Part shown: piece after piece, positions 42,910-52,012 of the stretch
How positions within the stretch are numbered: the first letter of the stretch is position 1
How the letters are laid out: each line of letters begins with the position of its first letter
Assembly: GCF_009862265.1 (NCBI RefSeq)
Contig: NZ_WWGX01000058.1
Span: 1-54,575, forward strand
Length of the DNA: 54,575 nt
Direction of reading: 5' to 3'
Origin: Streptomyces sp. SID8352
Lineage (GTDB): Bacteria > Actinomycetota > Actinomycetes > Streptomycetales > Streptomycetaceae
Position numbers and translations under genes: made by a program
Notes under the pieces: model-generated
Seen by the model: only the letters and a program-made list of their open reading frames with translations
What the model was told of the DNA's origin: nothing
The model's database searches: none

Positions 42910-43746
42910 CGCGCTCGGCGGGAGAGGCGGGCGGGGGCAGGCCCTCGGGGTGCCTCGCGGGGGCGCCGCGGCGGACCGGCGGGGGCCTCGTGGCGGCCCG
43001 CTGGCGGCCCCGCGACTGCGGGGCGGGGACCCCCTCGGCGGTTCGGCGCGGAGCCTCGGCGGGGGCGCGGCGCCGCTCCGGAGGGCCGGATTCCGTCGGT
43101 GCCGGGACCCGGCCGCGCAAGGGGCCGACCCCCCCCCGCACGGTACCGCGCGCGCCGGGGCGCGGGACGGGGACCCCGGACACGTGGGCCGGGGCCGGTC
43201 GGCCGGTGGGGTGGCGGGGCGGTGGGGCGGTGGGACGGTGCCGGGACCCCATGGGTGCCGGGTCGCGGCAAGGGGTGACGGGGGTGGGTGACGGGGGGCG
43301 GGACCCGGCGGTGGCGCGGTGCCGTGGCGGCGCTCGTGATGTCGGACACGTTCGCGTGTCCCGTGACCCCGGACACATCCGACGAGCCCCGCGGACGCGT
43401 CCGCCGCGTCCGCGGTGACATGTACACACGGTGTGCGACGGCCCCTCGGCCGGGGGTGCCGCCGTGCGGCGGAGTGGACGGGGCGCTCGCCGTCGCCGTC
43501 GGCTCAGCGGCCCCTACGTTCTCGGTGACCTCCGCTGCGACGACGGCCCGCGGTGCGTGACGGCTTCCCGTGGTCGTGTGTCCGACGCCGTCCGCGTCCG
43601 CCGCATCCGGTGCGGGTGACCTCTTTCGCGCCCGCCGTGCCCGAGGGATACGGCGAGGGGCCGCCGGACCGCTCCGACGGCCCGTCGATCTCGTCGCGCC
43701 CCACACCGTTGGGCGGCGCGGCGCGCGGCTGCCGGGCTGACGGGCT
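42910..43746. other. Long gene-free region upstream of nrdAB
   Basis: About 840 bp of very GC-rich sequence. Open frames on both strands have poor composition. It holds a 7-bp hairpin with a TTCG tetraloop (GGACACG-TTCG-CGTGTCC, 43344-43361) and, 10 bp on, GGACACATCCGAC, which could pair with the hairpin's 5' flank. I recognise no gene or known RNA. Confidence 0.5.
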
Positions 43747-43802
43747 GACGGGGTGGGGGGCGGGGTGCGAGCGACGTCCCGCACTCCGCCCCCCACCCCG
43801 TC
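43747..43802 (-). terminator. Terminator of the symporter operon
   Basis: Two 23-nt arms pair with one mismatch around a 10-nt loop, 5 bp beyond the symporter stop. Confidence 0.85.
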
Positions 43803-43806
43803 CCGT

Positions 43807-45417
43807 TCAGCGCGCGCTGTCCGCCGTGGCCGGCGGCGTCTCCACCACGACGCCCGGGTCGCCCGCGTCCGCCGTGTAGTCCTCCGGGCGGGTCTCGTCG
43901 ACGCCGTCCGGCGCCTTCACGGCCCGCAGGACGACGGTGAGGACCACCGTCACCGCGACATTGAGCACGAAGGCCGTGAGGCCGAGGTAGCCGATCTCCC
44001 CGATGCCCGGGATCTCCTTGGCCGAGCCGCCGAAGTGCTTCTGGGTCGGCGAGGCCACCCCGTAGGCGGCGACCGTGCCGTAGGCCATGCCGACCGCCCA
44101 GCCGCCGAGCAGCGCCCAGCGGTGGAACCAGCGGGTGAACAGGCCGCCCACCAGGGCCGGGAAGGTCTGCAGGATCCAGATGCCGCCGAGGAGCTGGAAG
44201 TTGATCGCGACGGTCTTGTCCATGCCGAGGACGAAGATCAGCGCGCCCACCTTGACCAGCAGCGACACCAGCTTGGAGACGCGGGTCTCCTCCCGGGGCG
44301 TGGCGTCCGGCCTGATGAAGTCCTTGTAGATGTTGCGGGTGAACAGGTTCGCGGCCGCGATGGACATGATCGCCGCCGGGACCAGCGCGCCGATGCCGAT
44401 GGCGGCGAAGGCCACGCCCGCGAACCAGTCGGGGAACATCGTCTCGAAGAGCTGGGGGATGGCGAGCTGGCCGTTCTTCACCTTGATCCCGGCCGCGACG
44501 GCCATGAAGCCGAGCAGGCCCAGCAGGCCCAGCATCAGCGAGTACAGCGGCAGGATCGTGGTGTTGCGCCGGATCACCTCGCGGCTGCGCGAGGACAGGG
44601 TCGCGGTGATCGAGTGCGGGTACATGAACAGCGCGAGCGCCGAGCCCAGCGCCAGCGTGGCGTACGTCCACTGGCTCGTGCCGCCCGGCACCAGCCCGCC
44701 CGAGCCCGCCGCGGTGAACTTGTCGTTCGCGGCGGAGAAGATCTCGTCGAACCCGCCGAGCCTGATCGGGATGTAGATGATCGCCACCGCGATGACGAGG
44801 TAGATCAGGGTGTCCTTGACGAAGGCGATCAGCGCGGGCGCGCGCAGCCCCGACGAATAGGTGTAGGCCGCCAGCACGCCGAAGGCGAGCAGCAGCGGCA
44901 GGTCCTTGACGAACCAGTGGGTGTTCTCGCCGCCGCCGAGGCCCATCACGTCCAGGACGGCCTGGATGCCGACGAGTTGGAGCGCGATGTACGGCATGGT
45001 GGCGAGGATGCCGGTGACGGCGACCGCCAGCGACAGCCCCTTCGAGCCGAACCGGCCGCGCACGAAGTCGGAGGTGGTGACGTAGCCGTGCCGGTGGGAG
45101 ACGGACCACAGCCGCGGCAGGAAGGTGAAGATCAGCGGGTACACCAGGATCGTGTACGGCACCGCGAAGAAGCCGGAGGCGCCCGCCGCGTAGATCGCCG
45201 CCGGGACGGCGACGAAGGTGTAGGCGGTGTACAGGTCGCCGCCCAGCAGGAACCAGGTGACCCAGGTGCCGAACGAACGGCCGCCGAGGCCCCATTCGTC
45301 GAGGCTGTGCTCGTTTTCGGCCCGGCGCCAGCGGGCGGCCAGGAAGCCGAGGACGGTGACGAGTGCGAAGAAGAGGATGAAGACGGCGAGTGCGACGCCG
45401 TTGACGCCGTCGTTCAC
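43807..45417 (-). CDS. Sodium:solute symporter (SSS family, monocarboxylate-permease-like)
   Basis: A 536-residue membrane protein with about 13 helices, of the SSS/SLC5 family. The first-helix stretch WVTWFLLGGDLYTAYTFVAVPAAIYA is typical of the monocarboxylate/acetate branch (MctP/ActP-like), as is the pairing with a small DUF3311 protein. The acidic C-terminal tail (about 505-536) is cytoplasmic. The GTG at 45417 overlaps the DUF3311 stop (GTGA). The substrate is inferred only at family level: pyruvate, lactate or a similar monocarboxylate. Confidence 0.88.
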   Translation of the reverse strand: MNDGVNGVALAVFILFFALVTVLGFLAARWRRAENEHSLDEWGLGGRSFGTWVTWFLLGGDLYTAYTFVAVPAAIYAAGASGFFAVPYTILVYPLIFTFLPRLWSVSHRHGYVTTSDFVRGRFGSKGLSLAVAVTGILATMPYIALQLVGIQAVLDVMGLGGGENTHWFVKDLPLLLAFGVLAAYTYSSGLRAPALIAFVKDTLIYLVIAVAIIYIPIRLGGFDEIFSAANDKFTAAGSGGLVPGGTSQWTYATLALGSALALFMYPHSITATLSSRSREVIRRNTTILPLYSLMLGLLGLLGFMAVAAGIKVKNGQLAIPQLFETMFPDWFAGVAFAAIGIGALVPAAIMSIAAANLFTRNIYKDFIRPDATPREETRVSKLVSLLVKVGALIFVLGMDKTVAINFQLLGGIWILQTFPALVGGLFTRWFHRWALLGGWAVGMAYGTVAAYGVASPTQKHFGGSAKEIPGIGEIGYLGLTAFVLNVAVTVVLTVVLRAVKAPDGVDETRPEDYTADAGDPGVVVETPPATADSAR

Positions 45418-45671
45418 CGGGCGCCGCCTTCCCGGCGGGCGCGCTGGTCACGCTGCCAGAGCCGGTACGCGACCATCGTGAGGGCGGTGGAGGCGAGCAC
45501 CCAGGCCATCTGGTACCAGTAGAAGAACGGGACGCCCCATAAGGCGGGGTCCGTCCGGGCGTAGGAGCCGACCCACAGCATGGCGACGAACGGGGCGAGG
45601 AGGCAGAGGCCGATGACGACGCGGACGGGCGTCACCACCGGGCCTCCGGCGGGTCTTGCGGGTGCTGGCAT
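45414..45671 (-). CDS. DUF3311 small membrane partner of symporter
   Basis: An 85-residue protein with two membrane helices (VVIGLCLLAPFVAMLWVG and WYQMAWVLASTALTMVAYRLW) and a basic tail. DUF3311 proteins regularly precede SSS transporters and probably act as an accessory subunit. ATG 45671 is listed. GTG 45635 (VTPVRVV) is a strong alternative because GGAGG lies 7 nt upstream of it, giving 73 residues. It is coupled to the symporter by a 4-bp overlap. Confidence 0.82.
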   Translation of the reverse strand: MPAPARPAGGPVVTPVRVVIGLCLLAPFVAMLWVGSYARTDPALWGVPFFYWYQMAWVLASTALTMVAYRLWQRDQRARREGGAR

Positions 45672-45702
45672 GCGGTGGTTCCGTTCCCTCGGTGAGCACC
45701 TC

Positions 45703-45866
45703 TGTGCAGTGCGCACGAAAATGTAGGGGACGGCGTCCGGGCAGCGGAAGACCCCGGCCGGGGATCGCCGTCCGGCCGGGGGAGTGTTCCGCTGTTCCGC
45801 GTTCTTCGTTCGCTGTTGTGCCCGCCGCGCCGGGCGGACGGATCGTCAACTCCCGTGCACTGCACG
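45703..45866 (-). promoter_or_regulatory. Symporter promoter region with two related palindromes
   Basis: A minus-strand TTCCGC-N18-TACATT (about 45749-45720) could drive DUF3311-symporter. The 9-mer GTGCAGTGC occurs at 45704-45712, near the predicted start site, and inverted at 45857-45865 within the perfect palindrome CGTGCA-C-TGCACG. They may be operators for an unidentified regulator. Confidence 0.4.
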
Positions 45867-45967
45867 CGCGTTCGACGTGCCGAGCGCGGGGTGTGCCGAG
45901 CCCGTCGGGTCCGGCGCGGGTGTCTCCGCGCGCCTGCCGGCGGGACCCGTCTCCGGCGGGGCCGGGC

Positions 45968-46732
45968 TCAGTCCTGGGGGCGCTTGAGACGGGCCACGAA
46001 CTTGTACCGGTCGCCGCGGTAGACCGAGCGCACCCACTCCACGGGCTGCTCTGTGCGGTCCAGCGAGTGCCGGGACAGCATCAGCATCGGCAGGCCCACG
46101 TCGGTGCCGAGCAGTCCGGCCTCGCGCGGGGTGGCCAGCGAGGTCTCGATGGTCTCCTCGGCCTCGGCGAGATGGACGTCGTACACCTCGGCGAGCGCGG
46201 TGTAGAGGGAGGTGTACTTCACCAGGGAGCGGCGCAGCGCGGGGAAGCGCTTCGCCGACAGGTGGGTGGTCTCGATGGCCATCGGCTCGCCGTTGGCCAT
46301 GCGCAGCCGCTCGATGCGCAGCACGCGCCCGCCCGCGGTGATGTCCAGCAGCCCCGCCAGCCGGTCGTCGGCGGTGATGTAGCCGATGTCCAGGAGCTGC
46401 GAGGTGGGTTCGAGGCCCTGGGCCCGCATGTCCTCGGTGTACGAGGTGAGCTGGAGCGCCTGGGAGACCTTGGGCTTGGCGACGAAGGTGCCCTTGCCCT
46501 GGATGCGCTCCAGCCGGCCCTCGACCACGAGTTCCTGGAGGGCCTGGCGGACGGTGGTGCGGGAGGTGTCGAACTCGGCCGCCAGGGTCCGCTCGGGCGG
46601 CACCGGCGTGCCCGGCGTCTGGGTCCGGGTCATGTCGAGGAGGTGCTTCTTCAGGCGGTAGTACTTGGGCACGCGCGCGGTACGGACTGTCGCCCCACCC
46701 TCGTTCTCCGCACTGCTGACGTCGGTGCTCAT
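45968..46732 (-). CDS. dasR: GntR/HutC-family global regulator DasR
   Basis: A 254-residue GntR-family repressor that senses glucosamine-6-P and N-acetylglucosamine-6-P and controls aminosugar use, antibiotics and development. The winged helix is at about 22-88 (TLAAEFDTSRTTVRQALQEL) and the UTRA effector domain at about 105-245. The length equals S. coelicolor DasR. The ATG at 46732 is preceded by GGAAGGCAGAGC. It is divergent from dasA, with three dre-like sites in the shared 450-bp region. Confidence 0.96.
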   Translation of the reverse strand: MSTDVSSAENEGGATVRTARVPKYYRLKKHLLDMTRTQTPGTPVPPERTLAAEFDTSRTTVRQALQELVVEGRLERIQGKGTFVAKPKVSQALQLTSYTEDMRAQGLEPTSQLLDIGYITADDRLAGLLDITAGGRVLRIERLRMANGEPMAIETTHLSAKRFPALRRSLVKYTSLYTALAEVYDVHLAEAEETIETSLATPREAGLLGTDVGLPMLMLSRHSLDRTEQPVEWVRSVYRGDRYKFVARLKRPQD

Positions 46733-46864
46733 GCTCTGCCTTCCCGGCTCCGGGTGCCGAAGCGGCCGACATCCCCTATCGGCCACGGCTCACATCGTGG
46801 CACGGCTCCGCGCCGACACTTCTGGCACGCTCCGTGATCCCTTCTGTATACCTGCGGGACCCCC

Positions 46865-46880
46865 GTTGGTCTAGTCCACA
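46865..46880. promoter_or_regulatory. dre site 1 (DasR operator)
   Basis: GTTGGTCTAGTCCACA matches the dre consensus ACTGGTCTAGACCACT in its core, in the dasR-proximal part of the dasR-dasA region. Confidence 0.75.
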
Positions 46881-47044
46881 CCGCCGGGGATGCCGCTGGT
46901 ACGTCGCTGTGGGACCGTACTGGCACGTCGTTCGCGGGTCAGTGGTACACCCGGCCCCGGTCCGTCCGATCTGCCGCTTGCGGAATGAAAGGTCCCTGCA
47001 TATCTCGGTCGCATCACGGACGCCCGGTGCATGGTTGAAGACCC

Positions 47045-47050
47045 TTGACA
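47045..47050 (+). promoter_or_regulatory. dasA promoter -35 element
   Basis: A perfect TTGACA, six bases before dre site 2. No clean -10 lies at 17-18 bp (CAAGCT), so strong expression may need derepression or another start. Confidence 0.45.
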
Positions 47051-47055
47051 GCCCA

Positions 47056-47071
47056 ATTGGTCTGGGCCAAG
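47056..47071. promoter_or_regulatory. dre site 2 (DasR operator)
   Basis: ATTGGTCTGGGCCAAG, a dre-like palindrome placed in the dasA promoter just after TTGACA. Confidence 0.65.
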
Positions 47072-47079
47072 CTCCCCCT

Positions 47080-47095
47080 ACTGGTCTACACCATT
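47080..47095. promoter_or_regulatory. dre site 3 (DasR operator)
   Basis: ACTGGTCTACACCATT matches dre at all but the centre and right flank. It is followed directly by the half-site TTGGTCCA, 24 bp from site 2, suggesting cooperative binding. Confidence 0.75.
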
Positions 47096-47183
47096 GGTCC
47101 AGGTCCCGGCCCCGTGAGCGGTACGCGTGTCGAGCCACCGCAGGGAGGCAGGGGGGTTTTGTGGCATCCCTGAGGAGGGTGGC

Positions 47184-48470
47184 GTGAAGCGCAAGCTGAT
47201 AGCCGCGATCGGTATCGCGGGCATGATGGTTTCGGTCGCGGCGTGCGGGGGCGGCAGCGACAAGGATGATGATGGCGGCAAGAAGCCCGGAGCGGAAGGC
47301 TACGCCGGCCAGACGCTCACCGTCTGGGTGATGGACGGTTCCTCCCCCGACGACTGGCAGGCCGACCTCGGCAAGGAGTTCGAGGCCAAGACCAAGGCCA
47401 AGGTCAAGTTCGAGGTCCAGCAGTGGAACGGCATCCAGCAGAAGCTGACCACGGCGCTCTCCGAGGAGAACCCGCCCGACGTCTTCGAGATCGGTAACAC
47501 CCAGACCCCCGCGTACGCCAAGACCGGCGGCCTCGCGGACCTGGGCGACCTGAAGACCGAGATCGGTGGCGACTGGACCGCGTCCCTGAACGAGTCGTCG
47601 ATCTTCGACGGCAAGCAGTACGCCGCGCCGTGGTACTTCGCCAACCGCGTGGTGCTCTACAACAAGAAGGTCTGGGCGGACGCGGGCATCAAGACCACGC
47701 CCAAGACGCGCGACGAGTTCTACGACAACCTGAAGACGATCGGCGAGAAGACCGACGCCGAGCCGATCTACCTGCCCGGCCAGAACTGGTACCACTTCGT
47801 CGGCCTCGCCATCGGTGAGGGCGCCGAGCTGGTCAAGAAGGACGGCGACAAGTACGTCTCCAACCTGGACGACCCGAAGGTCGCCGCGGCCGCCGAGACG
47901 TACAAGAAGTTCCAGGCCCTGTCCAAGGCCCCCAAGGACAAGGACGAGGCCACCCCGCAGCAGGGTGAGGTCTTCGCCAAGGGCAACGTCGGTGCCTTCA
48001 TCGGCATGGGCTGGGAAGCCGGCATCGCGACCAAGGCCAACCCGAAGATCGAGTCGGACATCGGCTACTTCACCATCCCGGGCGCCACGGCCGACAAGCC
48101 CGAGGGCGTCTTCCTCGGCGGCTCGAACCTCGCCGTCGCCGCGGGCAGCAAGAAGCAGGCGCTCGCCAAGGAGTTCCTGAAGATCGCGCTGTCCGACAAG
48201 TTCGAGGGTGCGCTGGCCAAGGCCAACGGCGTCATCCCGAACAAGGAGTCGCTGGTGAGCAACCTCGCGGGCAACGCCCCCGCCGAGGCCGCCGCTCCGG
48301 CCGCCGCCGTCGGTGGCACCACCCCGCTGATCCCCGAGTGGGCCGCGGTGGAGAACGCCCCGAACCCGATCAAGACCTACCTGACGGCCGTGCTGAAGGG
48401 TAAGACCCCGGCCGAGGCCGCGAAGCAGGTCGAGGGCGAGTTCAACAAGCGCCTGGCGCAGAAGCAGTAA
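47184..48470 (+). CDS. dasA: Chitobiose-binding lipoprotein DasA
   Basis: A 428-residue extracellular solute-binding protein (family 1) of the DasABC ABC importer for N,N'-diacetylchitobiose. A lipoprotein signal with lipobox VAAC puts the acylated Cys at residue 21. The mature part includes TVWVMDGSSPDDWQADL and the family stretch KGNVGAFIGMGWEAG. GTG 47184 follows GAGGAGGGTGGC. dre sites upstream place it under DasR. A stem-loop separates it from dasB, likely setting it above the permeases in abundance. No ATPase gene is in the cluster; MsiK encoded elsewhere is the known partner. Confidence 0.96.
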   Translation: MKRKLIAAIGIAGMMVSVAACGGGSDKDDDGGKKPGAEGYAGQTLTVWVMDGSSPDDWQADLGKEFEAKTKAKVKFEVQQWNGIQQKLTTALSEENPPDVFEIGNTQTPAYAKTGGLADLGDLKTEIGGDWTASLNESSIFDGKQYAAPWYFANRVVLYNKKVWADAGIKTTPKTRDEFYDNLKTIGEKTDAEPIYLPGQNWYHFVGLAIGEGAELVKKDGDKYVSNLDDPKVAAAAETYKKFQALSKAPKDKDEATPQQGEVFAKGNVGAFIGMGWEAGIATKANPKIESDIGYFTIPGATADKPEGVFLGGSNLAVAAGSKKQALAKEFLKIALSDKFEGALAKANGVIPNKESLVSNLAGNAPAEAAAPAAAVGGTTPLIPEWAAVENAPNPIKTYLTAVLKGKTPAEAAKQVEGEFNKRLAQKQ

Positions 48471-48480
48471 CACCGGGTGA

Positions 48481-48520
48481 GCCGGGGTGGGGGCTGACAC
48501 GCGACGGCCCCCACCCCGGC
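48481..48520 (+). terminator. dasA-dasB intercistronic stem-loop
   Basis: A perfect 14-bp stem GCCGGGGTGGGGGC/complement with a 12-nt loop, 10 bp after dasA. It probably acts as a partial terminator or mRNA 3' stabiliser giving more DasA than DasBC. Confidence 0.8.
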
Positions 48521-48557
48521 ATTGTTTGGACAGGTCGAGAAGAGAGAGACCGCGAGC

Positions 48558-49544
48558 ATGACCGTGCAGACCGAACGGCCGCCCTCCGGCCCGTCGGCCG
48601 CCCCCAAGGCGGGCGGCGGAGACGCCGGCCGGCCGAAACCGAGGGCAACGTCGCGCATCGGCGCGCTCGCCCCGTACATGTTGCTGCTGCCCGCCTGCGC
48701 GATCACCGCGCTGCTGCTCGGCTGGCCGCTGCTGAAGGACGTCATCCTGTCCTTCCAGAACCTGAACATGGCGCAGCTCATCCAGCACGTCACCGAGTGG
48801 AACGGCGTCGAGAACTACAAGGAGGTCCTCACCGGCGAGGACTTCTGGCGTGTCACCCTCCGCTCGATCCTGTTCACGGCGGCCAACGTCGTCCTGATCA
48901 TGGTCCTGGGCTCCCTCGTCGGCCTGCTGCTCGCCCGCCTCGGCAAGTGGATGCGGTTCACCCTGCTCCTCGGCCTGGTGCTCGCCTGGGCGATGCCGAT
49001 CGTGGCCTCCACCACGGTCTACAACTGGCTGTTCGCCGAGCGCTTCGGCGTCGTGAACTGGGTCCTGGACAAGCTGGGCTGGCACTCCATGGCCCACTAC
49101 AGCTGGACCAGCACCCAGATGTCGACCTTCTTCGTCATCACCCTGCTGATCGTCTGGGGATCCATCCCGTTCGTCGCGATCAACCTCTACGCGGCGACCA
49201 CGACCATCCCCAAGGAGCTGTACGAGGCCGCGTCCCTCGACGGCGCCAACTCCTGGCGCAGCTTCACGACGGTCACCATGCCCTTCCTGCGGCCGTTCCT
49301 CTACGCCACGACGTTCCTCGAGGTCATCTGGGTCTTCAAGGCGTTCGTCCAGGTCTACCTGATCAACAACGGCGGACCCGACCGGTTGACCGAGATCCTG
49401 CCCGTCTACGCATACGTCGAGGGTGTGGGCAACCAGCACTACGGCATGGGTGCGGCGATCGCCGTCCTGACCATCGCCATCCTGCTGGGCCTGACCGCCT
49501 ACTACCTCAGGATCGTGCTCAAGCAAGGGGAGGACGAGCTGTGA
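48558..49544 (+). CDS. dasB: Chitobiose ABC transporter permease DasB
   Basis: A 328-residue MalF-type permease with six predicted helices. The cytoplasmic EAA loop that docks the ATPase reads YEAASLDGANSWRSF..MPFLRP. The N-terminal 35 residues are Pro/Ala-rich and cytoplasmic. ATG 48558 (MTVQTERPP) is used. The stop overlaps the dasC start (GTGA). Confidence 0.95.
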   Translation: MTVQTERPPSGPSAAPKAGGGDAGRPKPRATSRIGALAPYMLLLPACAITALLLGWPLLKDVILSFQNLNMAQLIQHVTEWNGVENYKEVLTGEDFWRVTLRSILFTAANVVLIMVLGSLVGLLLARLGKWMRFTLLLGLVLAWAMPIVASTTVYNWLFAERFGVVNWVLDKLGWHSMAHYSWTSTQMSTFFVITLLIVWGSIPFVAINLYAATTTIPKELYEAASLDGANSWRSFTTVTMPFLRPFLYATTFLEVIWVFKAFVQVYLINNGGPDRLTEILPVYAYVEGVGNQHYGMGAAIAVLTIAILLGLTAYYLRIVLKQGEDEL

Positions 49545-50371
49545 AGCGCTCGCTCTTCGGCCGTCTGTGGCCCAACATCACGGCCGTCATCCTGTTCATC
49601 GGTTTCGTCTTCCCCGTGTACTGGATGTTCGCCACGTCGTTCAAACCGATGGGCGACATCATCTCGGAGGACCCGGTCTGGTTCCCGACCGACGTCACCT
49701 TCGAGCACTTCAAGACCGCGACCAAGGTCGACCACTTCTGGACCTACGTCACCAACTCGCTGATCGTCACGATCCTCGCGGTCACCTTCTCCCTGGTCAT
49801 CGCGCTGATCGGCTCCTTCGCCCTGGCGCGGATGCGGTTCAAGGGCCGGCGCGGCTTCATCATCGTCTTCATGCTGGCCCAGATGGCTCCCTGGGAAGTC
49901 ATGGTCATCGCGATCTACATGATCGTCCGTGACGCCGACATGCTCAACAGCCTGGTGCCGCTGACCGCCTTCTACACGATGATGATCCTGCCCTTCACCA
50001 TCCTGACGCTGCGCGGCTTCGTCGCCGCCGTGCCGAAGGAGCTGGAGGAGTCCGCGATGGTCGACGGCTGCACCCGCGTCGAGGCCTTCCGCCGGGTCAT
50101 CCTGCCGCTGCTCGCCCCCGGCCTGATGTCCACGTCGATGTTCGGCTTCATCACCGCCTGGAACGAGTTCGCGCTCATCCTCGTCCTGAACAAGGACGCC
50201 GAGTCGCAGACCCTCCCGCTGTGGCTGTCCAGCTTCCAGACCCAGTTCGGCAACGACTGGGGCGCCACCATGGCCGCCTCGTCGCTCTTCGCCATCCCGG
50301 TTCTGATCCTCTTCGTCTTCCTCCAGCGCAAGGCCGTCAGCGGCCTGACCGCCGGCGCAGTGAAGGGATAG
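49541..50371 (+). CDS. dasC: Chitobiose ABC transporter permease DasC
   Basis: A 276-residue MalG-type permease with six helices. The EAA loop is EESAMVDGCTRVEAF..ILPLLAPG. The GTG at 49541 lies within the dasB stop overlap. It forms the membrane channel with DasB and feeds diacetylchitobiose to the cytoplasm. Confidence 0.95.
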   Translation: MKRSLFGRLWPNITAVILFIGFVFPVYWMFATSFKPMGDIISEDPVWFPTDVTFEHFKTATKVDHFWTYVTNSLIVTILAVTFSLVIALIGSFALARMRFKGRRGFIIVFMLAQMAPWEVMVIAIYMIVRDADMLNSLVPLTAFYTMMILPFTILTLRGFVAAVPKELEESAMVDGCTRVEAFRRVILPLLAPGLMSTSMFGFITAWNEFALILVLNKDAESQTLPLWLSSFQTQFGNDWGATMAASSLFAIPVLILFVFLQRKAVSGLTAGAVKG

Positions 50372-50378
50372 CGCCCCG

Positions 50379-51866
50379 ATGACGACAATCGCCAGCGGCA
50401 CCGACACGCTCACCCGTGACGCGCTGACCGTCCTGCAGCCCGGCTTCACCGGCACCACCGCGCCCGACTGGCTGCTGCGCCGCGTCGGCGAGGGGCTCGC
50501 CTCCGTGGCCCTGTTCGGGCGGAACATCGAGTCGCCCGAGCAGGTCGCCGCGCTCACCGCCCAGCTCCGTGCCGAGCGCGGGGACATCCTCGTCGCCATC
50601 GACGAGGAGGGCGGTGACGTGACCCGGCTGGAGGTCCGCACCGGCTCCTCGTTCCCGGGCAACCTCGCCCTCGGCGCCGTGGACGACGTGGGCCTCACCC
50701 GGCAGGTGGCCGCCGAACTCGGCCGCCGGCTCGCGGAGTGCGGGGTCAACTTCAACTGGGCCCCCTCCGCGGACGTCAACTCCAACCCCGACAACCCGGT
50801 CATCGGTGTGCGCTCCTTCGGCGCGGACACCGACCTGACCGCCCGGCACACCGCCGCCTACATCACCGGCCTCCAGTCGGCCGGTGTGGCGGCCTGCACC
50901 AAGCACTTCCCCGGGCACGGCGACACGGCGGTGGACTCGCACCACGCCCTGCCCCGCATCGACGTGGACGCCGCGGTGCTGGCCGAGCGGGACCTCACCC
51001 CGTTCCGCGCGGCCATCGCCGCCGGCAGCCGCGCGGTGATGAGCGCCCACATCCTCGTCCCCGCGCTCGACGCGGAGCACCCGGCAACGTTGTCCCGTCG
51101 CGTGCTGACCGACCTCCTGCGCGGTGAACTGGGCTACGACGGCCTGATCGTCACCGACGGCATGGAGATGCGGGCCATCGCCGACGTCTACGGCGTGGAG
51201 CGCGGCAGCGTCCTGGCCATCGCGGCCGGCGCCGACGCGATCTGCGTCGGCGGCGGACTGGCCGACGAGGAGACCGTCAACCGCCTGTGCGCCGCCCTGG
51301 TCGAGGCCGTCCGCTCCGGCGAACTGCCCGAGGAGCGGCTGGCCGACGCCGCCGAGCGGGTCCGCTCGCTGGCCCGGTGGACGGCCGAGGCCGCCCGGAC
51401 CGCCGACACCGACGGCGCCGACACGGAGGTCGGCCTGCGCGCCGCCCGCCGCGCCCTGCGCGTCACCGGCGCCGGGGACTTCACGCCGCTCACCGGGGCG
51501 CCGTACGTCGCGGCCCTCACCCCCGTCGCGAACATCGCCGTCGGGGACGAGACCCCGTGGGGCGTTGCCGCCGAGCTGGCGGCGCTGCTGCCCGGCACCG
51601 AGACCGGCAGCTTCACCGGGGACGACGCCGGGAGCCAGGTCCTGGCCGCGGCCGGCGACCGCCGTGTCGTGGCCGTCGTCCGCGACGAGCACCGCCACCC
51701 GTGGATGGCGTCCGCCCTGGACACCCTCCTGGCGGCCCGCCCCGACACGGTCGTGGTCGAGATGGGCGTGCCCCGGGCGGAGCCCCGCGGCGCCCTGCAC
51801 GTGGCCACCCACGGTGCGGCCCGGGTCTGCGGCCGCGCCGCCGCGGAGATCGTCGCGGGCGTCTGA
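50379..51866 (+). CDS. dasD: GH3 beta-N-acetylhexosaminidase DasD
   Basis: A 495-residue glycoside hydrolase family 3 enzyme of the NagZ type, cleaving imported N-acetylglucosamine oligomers. The hallmark KHFPGHGDTAVDSH is at 175-188, giving the His used as acid/base in NagZ enzymes. The nucleophile is Asp260 in VTDGMEM. There is no signal peptide, so it works in the cytoplasm. ATG 50379 is 7 bp after the dasC stop, making it part of the das operon. The extra C-terminal domain (about 380-495) is longer than in short NagZ proteins. Confidence 0.93.
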   Translation: MTTIASGTDTLTRDALTVLQPGFTGTTAPDWLLRRVGEGLASVALFGRNIESPEQVAALTAQLRAERGDILVAIDEEGGDVTRLEVRTGSSFPGNLALGAVDDVGLTRQVAAELGRRLAECGVNFNWAPSADVNSNPDNPVIGVRSFGADTDLTARHTAAYITGLQSAGVAACTKHFPGHGDTAVDSHHALPRIDVDAAVLAERDLTPFRAAIAAGSRAVMSAHILVPALDAEHPATLSRRVLTDLLRGELGYDGLIVTDGMEMRAIADVYGVERGSVLAIAAGADAICVGGGLADEETVNRLCAALVEAVRSGELPEERLADAAERVRSLARWTAEAARTADTDGADTEVGLRAARRALRVTGAGDFTPLTGAPYVAALTPVANIAVGDETPWGVAAELAALLPGTETGSFTGDDAGSQVLAAAGDRRVVAVVRDEHRHPWMASALDTLLAARPDTVVVEMGVPRAEPRGALHVATHGAARVCGRAAAEIVAGV

Positions 51867-51957
51867 ACGTCCCGGTCCGGGGCGGGGACCTGACCCCCCG
51901 CCGCGGACCGGGAGCACCACGCGACCGGGAGCACCACCCGACCCGGTGAGCACGACG

Positions 51958-51992
51958 AAGGAGCCGGTACCCCGCGGGGGTACCGGCTCCTT
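51958..51992. terminator. Bidirectional terminator between dasD and nagB
   Basis: A perfect 16-bp stem AAGGAGCCGGTACCCC/complement with a 3-nt loop and flanking A and T residues, serving both convergent genes. Confidence 0.92.
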
Positions 51993-52012
51993 CCGCGTTC
52001 GCGGAACCCGGA

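Noticed and set aside
39107..43429. A 1440-codon minus-strand frame spanning nrdB and the opposite reading of nrdA
   Set aside because: It is nrdB in frame followed by the wrong frame of nrdA and non-coding leader. The real nrdB start overlaps the nrdA stop.
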